Source: Alistipes indistinctus YIT 12060 (GTDB taxonomy: Bacteria; Bacteroidota; Bacteroidia; Bacteroidales; Rikenellaceae). Taken from it: a stretch of 64,000 nucleotides of DNA. The notes below the pieces were generated by a model, which saw only the letters and a program-made list of their open reading frames with translations, was not told the origin of the DNA and made no database searches. The translations under genes were made by a program, and so were the position numbers. Location: positions 2,232,001 through 2,296,000 of the forward strand of contig NZ_CP102250.1 in assembly GCF_025144995.1 (NCBI RefSeq). The letters are read 5' to 3'. Shown in pieces: positions 35,531 to 44,400 of the stretch (position 1 is its first letter; each line of letters starts with the position of its first letter).

Positions 35531-36721
35531 ATGTACGGAAAAATGAAAGAGCACCTCTCGGCCGAGCTCAAGGCGATCGAAGAGGCTGGATTGTACAAAC
35601 AAGAACGTATTATCACTTCGCCGCAGAAGGCCGACATCACGGTCGAAGGCGGTAAAGAAGTGCTCAACTTTTGCGCGAACAACTACCTCGGGCTGTCGAA
35701 CAACCCCCGGCTGATCGATGCGGCGAAACGGGCGATGGATACGCACGGCTACGGTATGTCGTCGGTGCGTTTTATCTGCGGCACGCAGGACATCCACAAG
35801 CAACTCGAAAAAGCGATCGCCGACTATTTCGGCACCGAAGATACGATTCTTTACGCCGCCTGCTTCGATGCGAACGGCGGTGTGTTCGAACCCCTCTTCA
35901 CCGATGAGGACGCGATTATCTCCGACTCGCTGAACCATGCGTCGATCATCGACGGCGTGCGCTTGTGCAAGGCGGTGCGCTACCGTTATGCGAACGCCGA
36001 TATGGCCGACTTGGAGAAGCAATTGCAGGCCGCCCAGGCGCAGCGCTTCCGCATTATCGCCACCGACGGTGTTTTCTCAATGGACGGCAACGTCGCCCCG
36101 ATGGACAAGATTTGCGAATTGGCCGAGAAGTACGACGCGCTGGTGATGGTGGACGAGTGCCACTCGGCCGGCGTGGTGGGCAAGACGGGCCGCGGCGTGA
36201 CCGAACAGTTCGATGTGCGCGGAAAGGTCGATATCATCACCGGTACGCTGGGCAAGGCGTTCGGCGGTGCCGTAGGCGGGTTCACGACCGGCCGTAAGGA
36301 GATCATCGCGTTGCTGCGCCAGCGGTCGCGTCCGTACCTTTTCTCGAACTCGCTGCCTCCCGCAGTGGTGGGCGCCGGGCTCGAACTGTTCAAGATGCTG
36401 GGCGAGAGCGATGCGATCCACGACAAGTTGGTCGAGAATGTGGAGTACTTCCGCACGAAGATGCTCGCCGCCGGATTCGACATCAAGCCGACCCAGTCAG
36501 CCATCTGCGCAGTGATGCTGTACGATGCGAAGCTGTCGCAGGACATGGCCGCGAAGCTGCTCGACGAGGGAATTTACGTGACCGGGTTCTACTATCCGGT
36601 AGTGCCGAAAGGACAGGCGCGTATCCGCGTGCAGGTCTCTGCAGGCCACGAAAAATCGCACCTGGACAAGTGCGTGGCGGCCTTTACGAAGGTGGGCCGC
36701 GAACTGGGAGTGATTAAATAG
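35531..36721 (+). CDS. kbl: Glycine C-acetyltransferase / 2-amino-3-ketobutyrate CoA ligase
   Basis: This PLP enzyme of the alpha-oxoamine synthase family (396 residues) makes glycine and acetyl-CoA from 2-amino-3-ketobutyrate in threonine breakdown. Diagnostic are the full-length Kbl-like N-terminus, NFCANNYLGLSNNP, MVDECHSAGVVGKTGRG, and the Schiff-base Lys242 in TGTLGKAFGG. Serine palmitoyltransferase or AONS could share these motifs, but the overall sequence fits Kbl best. No threonine dehydrogenase is in the window. An Lrp-type regulator follows 69 bases downstream. Confidence 0.88.
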   Translation: MYGKMKEHLSAELKAIEEAGLYKQERIITSPQKADITVEGGKEVLNFCANNYLGLSNNPRLIDAAKRAMDTHGYGMSSVRFICGTQDIHKQLEKAIADYFGTEDTILYAACFDANGGVFEPLFTDEDAIISDSLNHASIIDGVRLCKAVRYRYANADMADLEKQLQAAQAQRFRIIATDGVFSMDGNVAPMDKICELAEKYDALVMVDECHSAGVVGKTGRGVTEQFDVRGKVDIITGTLGKAFGGAVGGFTTGRKEIIALLRQRSRPYLFSNSLPPAVVGAGLELFKMLGESDAIHDKLVENVEYFRTKMLAAGFDIKPTQSAICAVMLYDAKLSQDMAAKLLDEGIYVTGFYYPVVPKGQARIRVQVSAGHEKSHLDKCVAAFTKVGRELGVIK

Positions 36722-36790
36722 TGTGGATGATCGCTGCGAGAGGGGAAGTCTAAACGTCTCGGGTACAGGCGGTCTGAAAACAATTGAATT

Positions 36791-37264
36791 ATGGGAAAAG
36801 CGACCATTGACGCCACCGACCGCAAGATTCTCAGCCTGTTGATCCGCAATGCGCGCATGCCTTTTCTGGAGATCGCGCGCGAGTGCGGTATTTCGGGCGC
36901 GGCGATCCACCAGCGGGTGAAGAAGATGGAGGAATCGGGCGTGATCCGGGGCTTCCGCCTCGAAGTCGATCCTACGGCACTGGGGTACAACGTCAGTGCG
37001 ATGATCGGTATCCGCATCAACGATCCGTCGATGAATTTCGAGATTGTCGACGGTTTGAGGCGGATTCCCGAGGTGGTCGAATGCCACTTCGTCACCGGTA
37101 AATACAACATCTGGACGCGCGTTTACTGCGTGGATCACGAGCACTTGATGCACACGATCCTCGACCATATTCTGCGTGTGCCGGGCGTTTCCGAAACCGA
37201 GACCTTCATTTCGCTCTCCGATTCGTTCGGGCGGCAGGTGAGTGTCCGCGATCTGGACCAATAG
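36791..37264 (+). CDS. Lrp/AsnC family transcriptional regulator
   Basis: This 157-residue protein has an N-terminal helix-turn-helix (IDATDRKILSLLIRNARMPF, then IARECGISGAAIHQRVKKME). A C-terminal RAM ligand-binding domain follows (MIGIRINDPS, VVECHFVTGKYNIWTRV). These regulators sense amino acids and control their metabolism. The position directly after kbl suggests regulation of glycine/threonine metabolism, which is an inference. Confidence 0.92.
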   Translation: MGKATIDATDRKILSLLIRNARMPFLEIARECGISGAAIHQRVKKMEESGVIRGFRLEVDPTALGYNVSAMIGIRINDPSMNFEIVDGLRRIPEVVECHFVTGKYNIWTRVYCVDHEHLMHTILDHILRVPGVSETETFISLSDSFGRQVSVRDLDQ

Positions 37265-37432
37265 GGTTGAGGGCGGTAGCTTGTCCGGAGTCTTGAGCCT
37301 GCCGCCGGGTAATCCGGCGGCAGGTGTGTTTCAGGAGAAGATGGGCATGGGCGTACGCGCCCTGCCCGGTAATGCGCTCCGTCCGGGATGATGTTTGGCC
37401 CTTGCCGGGCAATGATTAATTACAGAAAACTT

Positions 37433-37879
37433 ATGATACGGCTGACCAAGGAATTTTCGTTCGAAATGGCGCATACCCTCGCCGGGTATGACGGACCTTG
37501 CCGTGAAATACACGGCCATTCGTACCGCCTGTTCGTTACGGTACGCGGTGTGCCGGTGAGGGATCCGCAAAGTCCGAAATACGGCATGGTGATGGATTTC
37601 GGTGACCTGAAACACATCGTTGGCCGGTTGATCGTCGAGCGTTACGACCATGCGCTCGTACTGCGCGAAACGCCTGAGAACCATGCGGCGCTGGAAGCGA
37701 TGCGCGGTACTTACACGAAGATCATCGTTACTCCGTACCAACCCACCTGCGAGAATATGGTGGAGGATTTCGCCCGTGCGATCGCGGCCGAACTGCCTGC
37801 GGGCGTGGAGTTGTTCAGCGTGAAACTGCACGAGACGGCCACCTCGTTCGCTGAGTGGTATGCCTCGGATAACCTTTGA
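37433..37879 (+). CDS. queD: 6-carboxytetrahydropterin synthase (QueD/PTPS family)
   Basis: This enzyme converts 7,8-dihydroneopterin triphosphate to 6-carboxytetrahydropterin, an early step to queuosine. In the 148-residue protein the zinc ligands are His14, His27 and His29 (FEMAHTL and IHGHSY). The catalytic Cys23 is in GPCREIHGH, and the C-terminal Glu is in LHETATSFAEW. The ATG opening MIRLTKEFSF is used, since the longer frame adds 15 unlike residues. Other queuosine genes are not nearby. A sepiapterin-type PTPS is less likely in this context. Confidence 0.9.
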   Translation: MIRLTKEFSFEMAHTLAGYDGPCREIHGHSYRLFVTVRGVPVRDPQSPKYGMVMDFGDLKHIVGRLIVERYDHALVLRETPENHAALEAMRGTYTKIIVTPYQPTCENMVEDFARAIAAELPAGVELFSVKLHETATSFAEWYASDNL

Positions 37880-37966
37880 TCCTGATACGTCCCGCGGTGC
37901 AGGCGGGAACGGAGAGCGGGGCTAAGCGAGGAGACGATACAGGATAAACCGGACACAGGCAAAGGT

Positions 37967-38620
37967 ATGGGCAGGGGTAAAAGCACGGACAGCGGTACGG
38001 GAGCACCGGCGGCGCAGCAACCGCAGCGGCCGGAGGCCGCCGATGTCGTCCGGGGCGGGCTCTATGCCGACCGGACCTTTACGCGCCTCGACGGCGCGGT
38101 ACGGGATTTCGTGCAAGCCGAGTTCGAGCACTGTACTTTTACCGGGTGCGATTTTTCATATGCCGACCTGTCGCACGCCTTCTTTTCGGAGTGCCTGTTC
38201 CGCGAATGCCGCATGGTGGTACCCGGACTCAGTGCGGTACACCTGCGCAAAGCCGTTTTCGACGGCTGCCTGCTTTCGGGGCTCGATTTCGGACAGTGCG
38301 TGAAGGCGGGCTTCGGGGTATCGTTTGTCCGCTCGCGGCTCGATAACAGCTCGTTCTACGAACTGAAAATGCCCGGAACCCGTTTCGACGATTGCGAACT
38401 GACGGGATGCCTGTTCGCGGAGAGCGACCTGACCGGTGCTTCGTTCGACGGATGCAAACTGTCTGCAACCGAATTCGACCGTTGCCGGCTCGAAAGAGCC
38501 GATTTCCGCACGGCGACGGAGTTCGCGATCGATCCGGGCCGCAATATGTTGCGGCGGGCGAAGTTTTCCCCTTACAACCTTGCGGGGTTGCTTGCCGTGT
38601 ACGGGATTGAAATCGGGTAA
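37967..38620 (+). CDS. Pentapeptide-repeat protein
   Basis: This 217-residue protein contains many A(D/N)LxF-type five-residue repeats (for example CTFTGCDFSYADLSHAFF and FDDCELTGCLF) from about residue 45 to 175. They should build a right-handed quadrilateral beta-helix. The C-terminus (DPGRNMLRRAKFSPYNLAGLLAVYGIEIG) is the helical cap seen in Qnr/McbG-like Bacteroidetes proteins. Some such proteins mimic DNA and protect gyrase, but no such role can be assigned here. The first 30 residues are Gly/Ala/Gln-rich and disordered-looking. It lies upstream of polA. Confidence 0.85.
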   Translation: MGRGKSTDSGTGAPAAQQPQRPEAADVVRGGLYADRTFTRLDGAVRDFVQAEFEHCTFTGCDFSYADLSHAFFSECLFRECRMVVPGLSAVHLRKAVFDGCLLSGLDFGQCVKAGFGVSFVRSRLDNSSFYELKMPGTRFDDCELTGCLFAESDLTGASFDGCKLSATEFDRCRLERADFRTATEFAIDPGRNMLRRAKFSPYNLAGLLAVYGIEIG

Positions 38621-38855
38621 CCGGTACGTCGGAAATGCCGGTTGCGACAGACTTGAGGGAATAGCCCCGTGTGTGCACGGGATTTTGTTGAAACAAACGG
38701 AGAACGCATGTCCCGGTGTGGCGCACTGCGGTTTGTGCCGGGCGGTGCCCGGCTGCCCGCTGGAGTCGGACCGGCAGTCGCCCGGTGCCGGATCGCCACG
38801 GGCCGACATCGGTCCGCATCGCGCCACTCCGTTCAAAGCCAATACCGAACTGCTG

Positions 38856-41800
38856 ATGGAGAGATTGTTCCTGATCGATGCCTACGCGCTGATTTTCCGC
38901 GCTTATTATGCTTTTATCGGCCGCCCGATGCGCAATTCCGAAGGGTTGAATACTTCGGCGATTTTCGGGTTCGTCAAATTCCTGCGGGATCTGATCCGCC
39001 GCGAGGAGCCGCGCCTGTTGGGCGTCGCGTTCGACCCCAAGGGCGGTAATTTCCGCCATGAAATTTATCCCCAGTACAAGGCGAACCGGGAGGCTACTCC
39101 GGAGGACATCATTGCGGCGGTGCCCTACATCAAGCGGGTGCTCGAGGCGATGCGTATTCCGGTGATCGAGGTTCCCGGCTACGAGGCCGACGATGTGATC
39201 GGCACGCTGTCGATGAAGGCTGCCGGGGCCGGGTATGAAGTTTACATGGTGACGCCTGATAAGGATTACGGGCAGCTGATCCGTCCGACCGTGCGCATTT
39301 ATAAGCAGCGCAAGGGAGGAGACGGAATCGAGGTCATTGGCTGCGAACAGATCCGCGAGCATTACGGTATCGACGACCCGTGCCGGGTGATCGACATCCT
39401 CGCGCTGTGGGGCGATGCGTCGGATAATATTCCGGGTGTGCCGGGCATCGGCGAGAAGAGTGCGATCAAACTGGTGTGCGAGTTCGGTACCGTGGAGAAC
39501 CTGCTCGAAAATACCGATAAGCTCAAAGGAAAGCAGCGCGAGAACATCGAGGCGCTGCGCGAACAGATACTGTTGGCCAAACGGCTGGCGACCATCGAGC
39601 TGAATGTGCCGGTCGAGTTCGATCCGGCGGGACTTACGATGGTGAACCCCGATCTCGAGATGCTGGCCGATGTCTACCGGGAGCTGGGGTTCCGTTCGTT
39701 CCTCAATGAATTGCAGGGCAATCCGTTCGTTACGGCGGCGGGCGTTGCCGGCACCGCATCCGGTGCCGGACGGGGAAGTGCGGGTCAGGTGGGCGCACAC
39801 GCTTCGGGCATTACGGATACAGGCGGAATTGCCGGTGGGGCCGGGACAACCGAAATGCCGGGAGCTTCGGATGGCCGGAGAGCGGGCGTTGCAGGCAGCC
39901 GGGCGTCGGGAAATGCCGTGCAGGATGCATCGCAGGGTTCGCTGTTCGATGCGTTCGGGCAGGTTCCGGATGCCGGGGCCGCGTTTCCCGGGGCAGGTGA
40001 TTTGACACCTTCCGATAGCGTTTCGGAGCCTTACGCGGGGAACTCCCCGGCGGGACAGCGAGACCTGTTTGCGGGACCGGGAGAGGTTTCCGGGGTTGGC
40101 GGAATGGTGCAGCATGACCCCAATCGGGATACTGCGAATGCGGGCGCGGCGGGAGACCGGGTAACGTCCGCAGGCGGCCTTTTCGGGCAGCAGTACCAGA
40201 CGATCGACACGGTGCCGCATACTTACCATACCGTGACCGAACCTGCCGAACTGGAGGCGCTCGCGGCCCGGCTGGCCGCCTGCGAAGCGTTCTGCTTCGA
40301 CACCGAGACGACCGGATTCGACGTGTTCGGAGACCGCCTGGTCGGAATTTCGGTCGCGATCGAACCGCACGAGGCATGGTATATCCCGTGCAACAGGGAG
40401 AACACGGACCGTGTGGTCGCGGCATTGCGTCCGGTCTTTGCCGACGAGAAGATCGCGAAAATCGGCCAGAACATCAAATTCGACCTGATGGTGCTGCGCA
40501 GTGCCGGCATCGAGGTGTGGGGCCGGCTCTACGATACGATGATCATCCATTACCTGCTCGACCCCGAGTCGCGGCACGGCATGGACCATCTCTCCCGCAC
40601 GTTCCTCGGGTACGATCCTGTGCCGATCGAGGCGCTGATCGGTAAGGGGGCCAAGCAGAAAACGATGGATATGGTGCCGGTGGCGACGGTGGCCGCCTAT
40701 GCCGCCGAGGATGCCGACGTGACGCTGCGGCTTTACCGTGTGCTGTGGCCGCTGCTGATGCAGGCGGGACTGACCGAACTCTATGCGAAGATCGAGGAGC
40801 CGCTGATTCCGGTGCTCGCCGACATCGAAATGACCGGCGTGAAGATCGACACTGCTGCGCTGGCCTCCTTTGGGCAGGAGCTGACCGGGGAGCTGGCGGC
40901 CCTCGAGGAGCGTATCCGTGAAACGACGGGCGATCCGTCGCTGAACGTCAATTCGGCCAAACAGCTGGGCGAGGCGCTTTTCGGCCGCATGAAGATCGAC
41001 CCGAAACCGAAAATGACCAAAACCAAACAGTACCGTACCGACGAGGAGTACCTGCAGATGCTTTCCGACCGCCATCCGGTGATCGGGATGATCCTGGAAT
41101 ATCGCGGGTTGCGCAAGCTGCTTTCGACCTATGTCGATGCGCTGCCGCAGCTGGTCAATCCGCTGACGGGGCGGATCCATACCTCGTTCAACCAAGCGGT
41201 AACGGCTACCGGACGGCTCAGTTCGACGAATCCGAACCTGCAAAATATTCCGATCCGCGACGACCGCGGGCGCGAAATCCGCAAGGCGTTCATCCCGTCG
41301 TCGGACGACCGCGTGCTGCTGTCAGCCGACTATTCGCAGGTCGAACTGCGGCTGATGGCGCACCTGAGCGGCGACCGGGCGATGATCGAAGCGTTCGGGC
41401 ACGGCGAGGATATCCATACCGCGACGGCGGCCCTGCTGTTCCATGCGGCCAAAGAGGATGTGACGCGCGAACAGCGGCGCCGGGCCAAAACGGCCAATTT
41501 CGGAATCATCTACGGCATTTCGGCGTTCGGACTGGCCCAACGGTTGAACATTCCTCGTACGGAAGCCAAGGAGATCATCGACGGGTATTTCCAGTCGTAC
41601 CCCGATATCCGGCAGTACATGGAGCGTGTGATCGACCAGGCGCGCGAAAACGGGTACGTCGAGACGCTCTTCGGGCGCAAGCGGATGCTGCCCGATATCC
41701 GTTCGGGCAATGCGGTGGTGCGCGGCCTTTCGGAGCGCAATGCGATCAATGCTCCGATCCAGGGCGGCGCGGCCGATATCATGAAGCTGGCGATGATTGC

Positions 41801-42002
41801 CGTGCACGGCGAGCTGCGCCGCAAAGGGCTGCAATCGAAGATTATCCTGCAGGTGCATGACGAATTGGTGCTCGACGTCCTGCTCAGCGAGCAGGAACAG
41901 GTGCGTGAAATCGTTATCCGCTGCATGGAGGGAGCCGCCGAGTTGAAAGTAAAGCTGGTCGCCGAGTGCGGTGTGGGCCGCAACTGGCTCGAAGCGCATT
42001 GA
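38856..42002 (+). CDS. polA: DNA polymerase I with long linker insertion
   Basis: This repair and Okazaki-processing polymerase has all three domains. The 5'-nuclease domain (residues 1-290) has LIDAYALIFRAYYAF, GYEADDVIG and the helix-hairpin-helix GVPGIGEKSA. The 3'-5' exonuclease (about 450-650) has an intact DTETTGFD, GQNIKFDLMVL and YAAEDADV, so proofreading is likely active. The polymerase domain has DYSQVELRLMAHLSGD (A), RRAKTANFGIIYGIS (B) and QVHDELVLD (C). Between domains 1 and 2 is a roughly 155-residue Gly/Ala/Ser-rich linker, making the protein 1048 residues against about 930 usual. The ATG before ERLFLIDAYALIF is chosen; an open frame extends 140 codons upstream but is not polymerase-like and overlaps the previous gene. 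Confidence 0.95.
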   Translation: MERLFLIDAYALIFRAYYAFIGRPMRNSEGLNTSAIFGFVKFLRDLIRREEPRLLGVAFDPKGGNFRHEIYPQYKANREATPEDIIAAVPYIKRVLEAMRIPVIEVPGYEADDVIGTLSMKAAGAGYEVYMVTPDKDYGQLIRPTVRIYKQRKGGDGIEVIGCEQIREHYGIDDPCRVIDILALWGDASDNIPGVPGIGEKSAIKLVCEFGTVENLLENTDKLKGKQRENIEALREQILLAKRLATIELNVPVEFDPAGLTMVNPDLEMLADVYRELGFRSFLNELQGNPFVTAAGVAGTASGAGRGSAGQVGAHASGITDTGGIAGGAGTTEMPGASDGRRAGVAGSRASGNAVQDASQGSLFDAFGQVPDAGAAFPGAGDLTPSDSVSEPYAGNSPAGQRDLFAGPGEVSGVGGMVQHDPNRDTANAGAAGDRVTSAGGLFGQQYQTIDTVPHTYHTVTEPAELEALAARLAACEAFCFDTETTGFDVFGDRLVGISVAIEPHEAWYIPCNRENTDRVVAALRPVFADEKIAKIGQNIKFDLMVLRSAGIEVWGRLYDTMIIHYLLDPESRHGMDHLSRTFLGYDPVPIEALIGKGAKQKTMDMVPVATVAAYAAEDADVTLRLYRVLWPLLMQAGLTELYAKIEEPLIPVLADIEMTGVKIDTAALASFGQELTGELAALEERIRETTGDPSLNVNSAKQLGEALFGRMKIDPKPKMTKTKQYRTDEEYLQMLSDRHPVIGMILEYRGLRKLLSTYVDALPQLVNPLTGRIHTSFNQAVTATGRLSSTNPNLQNIPIRDDRGREIRKAFIPSSDDRVLLSADYSQVELRLMAHLSGDRAMIEAFGHGEDIHTATAALLFHAAKEDVTREQRRRAKTANFGIIYGISAFGLAQRLNIPRTEAKEIIDGYFQSYPDIRQYMERVIDQARENGYVETLFGRKRMLPDIRSGNAVVRGLSERNAINAPIQGGAADIMKLAMIAVHGELRRKGLQSKIILQVHDELVLDVLLSEQEQVREIVIRCMEGAAELKVKLVAECGVGRNWLEAH

Positions 42003-42118
42003 TGGACGGGGAAGATTTCGGAAAACCGCTTGCCCGGAACCCGGTTGCGGAGAATTTTTCGGTCGTATGGAACCCGGGGCGGGCTGTCGCCGTAGGGGAG
42101 AGAGGATAGACGTCCGGA

Positions 42119-42610
42119 TTACCGGGCAGGCTTCCGTGCGTAGGTCAGGAACGTAAAAGGGGATGGAAACTTCTCGCCGTGCGGATGGTGTTCCTGCTCC
42201 GTGAGGAGCCATTGCGACCGGTCCCAGTCGGGGAAACGGGTATCGCCTTCGTAATCCGCGTCCACTTCGGTCAGGTAGAAGCGTTGGGCGCGCGGCAATG
42301 CCTGCGCATAGATCTCGCCGCCGCCGATAACGAAGACCTCTTCGCTCTCCGGAAACAGTGCGAGGGCTTCTTCGAGCGAGTGGACGACCGTGCATCCTTC
42401 GGCCAGGAAACTGCTTTGCCGCGTGATAACGACGTTCGTGCGCCCCGGCAGCGCCCGGCCGATCGACTCGAACGTTTTACGGCCCATCACCACCGGATGG
42501 CCCGAGGTGATCGCCTTGAAGCGGCGCAGGTCTTCGCTGATGTGCCAGATCAGGCTGTTGCCCGACCCGATGATCCCGTTGCGGGCGATGGCGACGATAA
42601 TCGAAAGCAT
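42119..42610 (-). CDS. folA: Dihydrofolate reductase
   Basis: This 163-residue NADPH-dependent reductase makes tetrahydrofolate. The substrate-loop block is MLSIIVAIARNGIIGSGN, followed by LIWHISEDLRRFKAIT with the acidic active-site residue. PVVMGRKTFESIG binds cofactor, and VFVIGGGEIYAQAL is the late glycine motif. The ATG at MLSIIVAIA is used because the extra 35 upstream codons lack similarity. It follows thyA by 94 bases, the usual thyA-folA pair, in which ThyA generates the dihydrofolate that FolA recycles. Confidence 0.95.
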   Translation of the reverse strand: MLSIIVAIARNGIIGSGNSLIWHISEDLRRFKAITSGHPVVMGRKTFESIGRALPGRTNVVITRQSSFLAEGCTVVHSLEEALALFPESEEVFVIGGGEIYAQALPRAQRFYLTEVDADYEGDTRFPDWDRSQWLLTEQEHHPHGEKFPSPFTFLTYARKPAR

Positions 42611-42704
42611 TTTGTCTGTTTGTTTGTATCGTATGGTCCGGTAAGGTTGCCGGCTCTTCCGGGGCGTCCGGGCAGCCTGCGCCCGGAGTGCCGTGGGGCG
42701 CTGG

Positions 42705-43499
42705 TTATACTGCAATCGGGGCTTTGATCGCCGGATAGGGATCGTAGCCTTCGAGCGAGAAATCTTCGTAGCGGAAGTCGAAAATCGATTCGATGTCCGG
42801 ATTCAGCTTCATCACGGGCAGCGGCCGGGGCGTGCGTGTCAACTGCTCCGCGACCTGTTCACGGTGGTTGAGGTAGATGTGCGCGTCGCCGAGCGTATGC
42901 ACGAAATCCCCCGGCATAAGTCCCGTGACCTGTGCCATCATCATCGTCAGCAGGGCGTACGAGGCGATGTTGAACGGCACGCCGAGGAAAACGTCGGCAC
43001 TGCGCTGGTACAGCTGGCACGAGAGCTTGCCGCCGGCCACGTAGAACTGGAACAGGGCGTGGCAGGGCGGCAGCGCCATTTGGTCGATCTCGGCCACGTT
43101 CCATGCGCTGACGATGTGCCGGCGCGAGTCGGGATTCGTACGGATCGACTCGACCACTTGTGCGATCTGGTCGATGTGGCGTCCGTCCGGCGCGGGCCAG
43201 CTGCGCCACTGGTACCCGTAGACGTGGCCCAGATCGCCGTTCGCATCGGCCCATTCGTCCCAGATGGTCACTTTGTTATCGTGCAGGTATCGGATGTTCG
43301 TGTCGCCCTTCAGGAACCACAACAGTTCGTGAATAATCGAGCGCAGGTGCAGTTTTTTTGTCGTGAGCAGCGGAAACCCTTCGCTCAGGTTGAAGCGCAT
43401 CTGGTAACCGAACGTACTGGTCGTTCCGGTTCCGGTGCGGTCGCCTTTGGGGGTGCCGTGGGTCTGGATGTGACGGAGCAGGTCGAGGTAAGCTTGCAT
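42705..43499 (-). CDS. thyA: Thymidylate synthase
   Basis: ThyA methylates dUMP to dTMP using methylene-tetrahydrofolate. The protein has 264 residues, exactly the E. coli length, and the catalytic Cys146 ([11 protein letters not shown]) is at the same number. Other blocks are KGDRTGTGT, the phosphate-binding [24 protein letters not shown] and [21 protein letters not shown] at the end. The chosen ATG opens [11 protein letters not shown]; the longer frame adds 17 residues. Confidence 0.97.
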   Translation of the reverse strand: MQAYLDLLRHIQTHGTPKGDRTGTGTTSTFGYQMRFNLSEGFPLLTTKKLHLRSIIHELLWFLKGDTNIRYLHDNKVTIWDEWADANGDLGHVYGYQWRSWPAPDGRHIDQIAQVVESIRTNPDSRRHIVSAWNVAEIDQMALPPCHALFQFYVAGGKLSCQLYQRSADVFLGVPFNIASYALLTMMMAQVTGLMPGDFVHTLGDAHIYLNHREQVAEQLTRTPRPLPVMKLNPDIESIFDFRYEDFSLEGYDPYPAIKAPIAV

Positions 43500-43619
43500 A
43501 TATCGTTTGAAGTTTTGCGGATGCCGGGGCAGTCCGTTGTACGCTGGCACGGCACCGTCGGGTTTTCGGCGCCTGTTTCGTGGATTCCGGTCCGGGAGCG
43601 CCGCCGTGGCCGCAGGGTG

Positions 43620-44399
43620 TTATTGCCTTGTGGTGCCGGACTTCCCGATTACGGCTCTGTCCGGATAGCCTTTCAGTTCAAATCCGCCGGGGCCCAGCAC
43701 GCCGTACAGGGGATTGTCGATCCATTCGCCGAGGAAAGCTACTGCGCCGCCTTCTGGCAGCGGATACACTTCGGCGCAGTGGGTGTGGCCGCAAATGAAC
43801 AGGTCGGCCGGGGCCGACGGGTGCGTCCGTTGGTATTCGTGCGCAAACCCGATGATCGGTTCCTCTTCGCCGCGGAAAATGTGCGCGACCGGCCGTGAAG
43901 TGCGGTTCGAACGGCTCCACCCCTTGCCGAGCATCATGGCCCAGTAGGGATGCAGCATTGAGAAGAGCCATTGCAGCAGCCTGCTGCGGAAAATGGCGGA
44001 GAGTATTCGTTGCCCCGCCGGACGCGGGCCCAGCATATCGCCGTGGCCGACAATCACTTTCCGGCCGTCCAGTTCGAATTCGGTGTACGGGCTGTGGTAC
44101 AGTGTGACGCCGCATTCGTCGTGCAGGTACCGGTAGGTCCAGATGTCGTGGTTGCCGCCGAAAAAGTGTACGGGAATTCCGCGGTCGGTCAGCTCCGAGA
44201 GCTTGCCCAGCAGCCGCGTGAAACCTTTGGGTACCACGTAGCGGTATTCGTACCAGAAATCGAAAATGTCGCCGACCAGGAAGATCGCGTCGGCATCTTT
44301 CGATACCTCGTCGAGCCATTGTACCAACAGCCGCTCCCGGTTCTCCGGATCGGAGCCTATTTGCAGGCCCAGGTGGATGTCCGAGGCGAAATAGTACAT
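43620..44399 (-). CDS. lpxH: UDP-2,3-diacylglucosamine diphosphatase (LpxH-type)
   Basis: This metallophosphoesterase of lipid A synthesis cleaves UDP-2,3-diacyl-GlcN to lipid X. The 259-residue protein has the full metal set: Asp7 and His9 (SDIHLG), VGDIFDFW, GGNHDIW, GHGD and GHTHCAE. The length and HPYWAMMLGKGWSR membrane-contact region match Bacteroidetes LpxH-like proteins. It begins one base after the stop of a thioredoxin-like lipoprotein gene, so the two are translated from one transcript. Confidence 0.85.
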   Translation of the reverse strand: MYYFASDIHLGLQIGSDPENRERLLVQWLDEVSKDADAIFLVGDIFDFWYEYRYVVPKGFTRLLGKLSELTDRGIPVHFFGGNHDIWTYRYLHDECGVTLYHSPYTEFELDGRKVIVGHGDMLGPRPAGQRILSAIFRSRLLQWLFSMLHPYWAMMLGKGWSRSNRTSRPVAHIFRGEEEPIIGFAHEYQRTHPSAPADLFICGHTHCAEVYPLPEGGAVAFLGEWIDNPLYGVLGPGGFELKGYPDRAVIGKSGTTRQ

Positions 44400-44400
44400 A

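Noticed and set aside
38436-38855. 140-codon upstream extension of polA
   Set aside because: It overlaps the pentapeptide-repeat gene, and its sequence is not polymerase-like. The ATG at 38856 opens the conserved nuclease N-terminus.
38229-41243. 1004-codon open frame antisense to polA
   Set aside because: The Arg/His/Gly-rich product is a shadow of GC-rich codon use. All polymerase motifs are on the plus strand.
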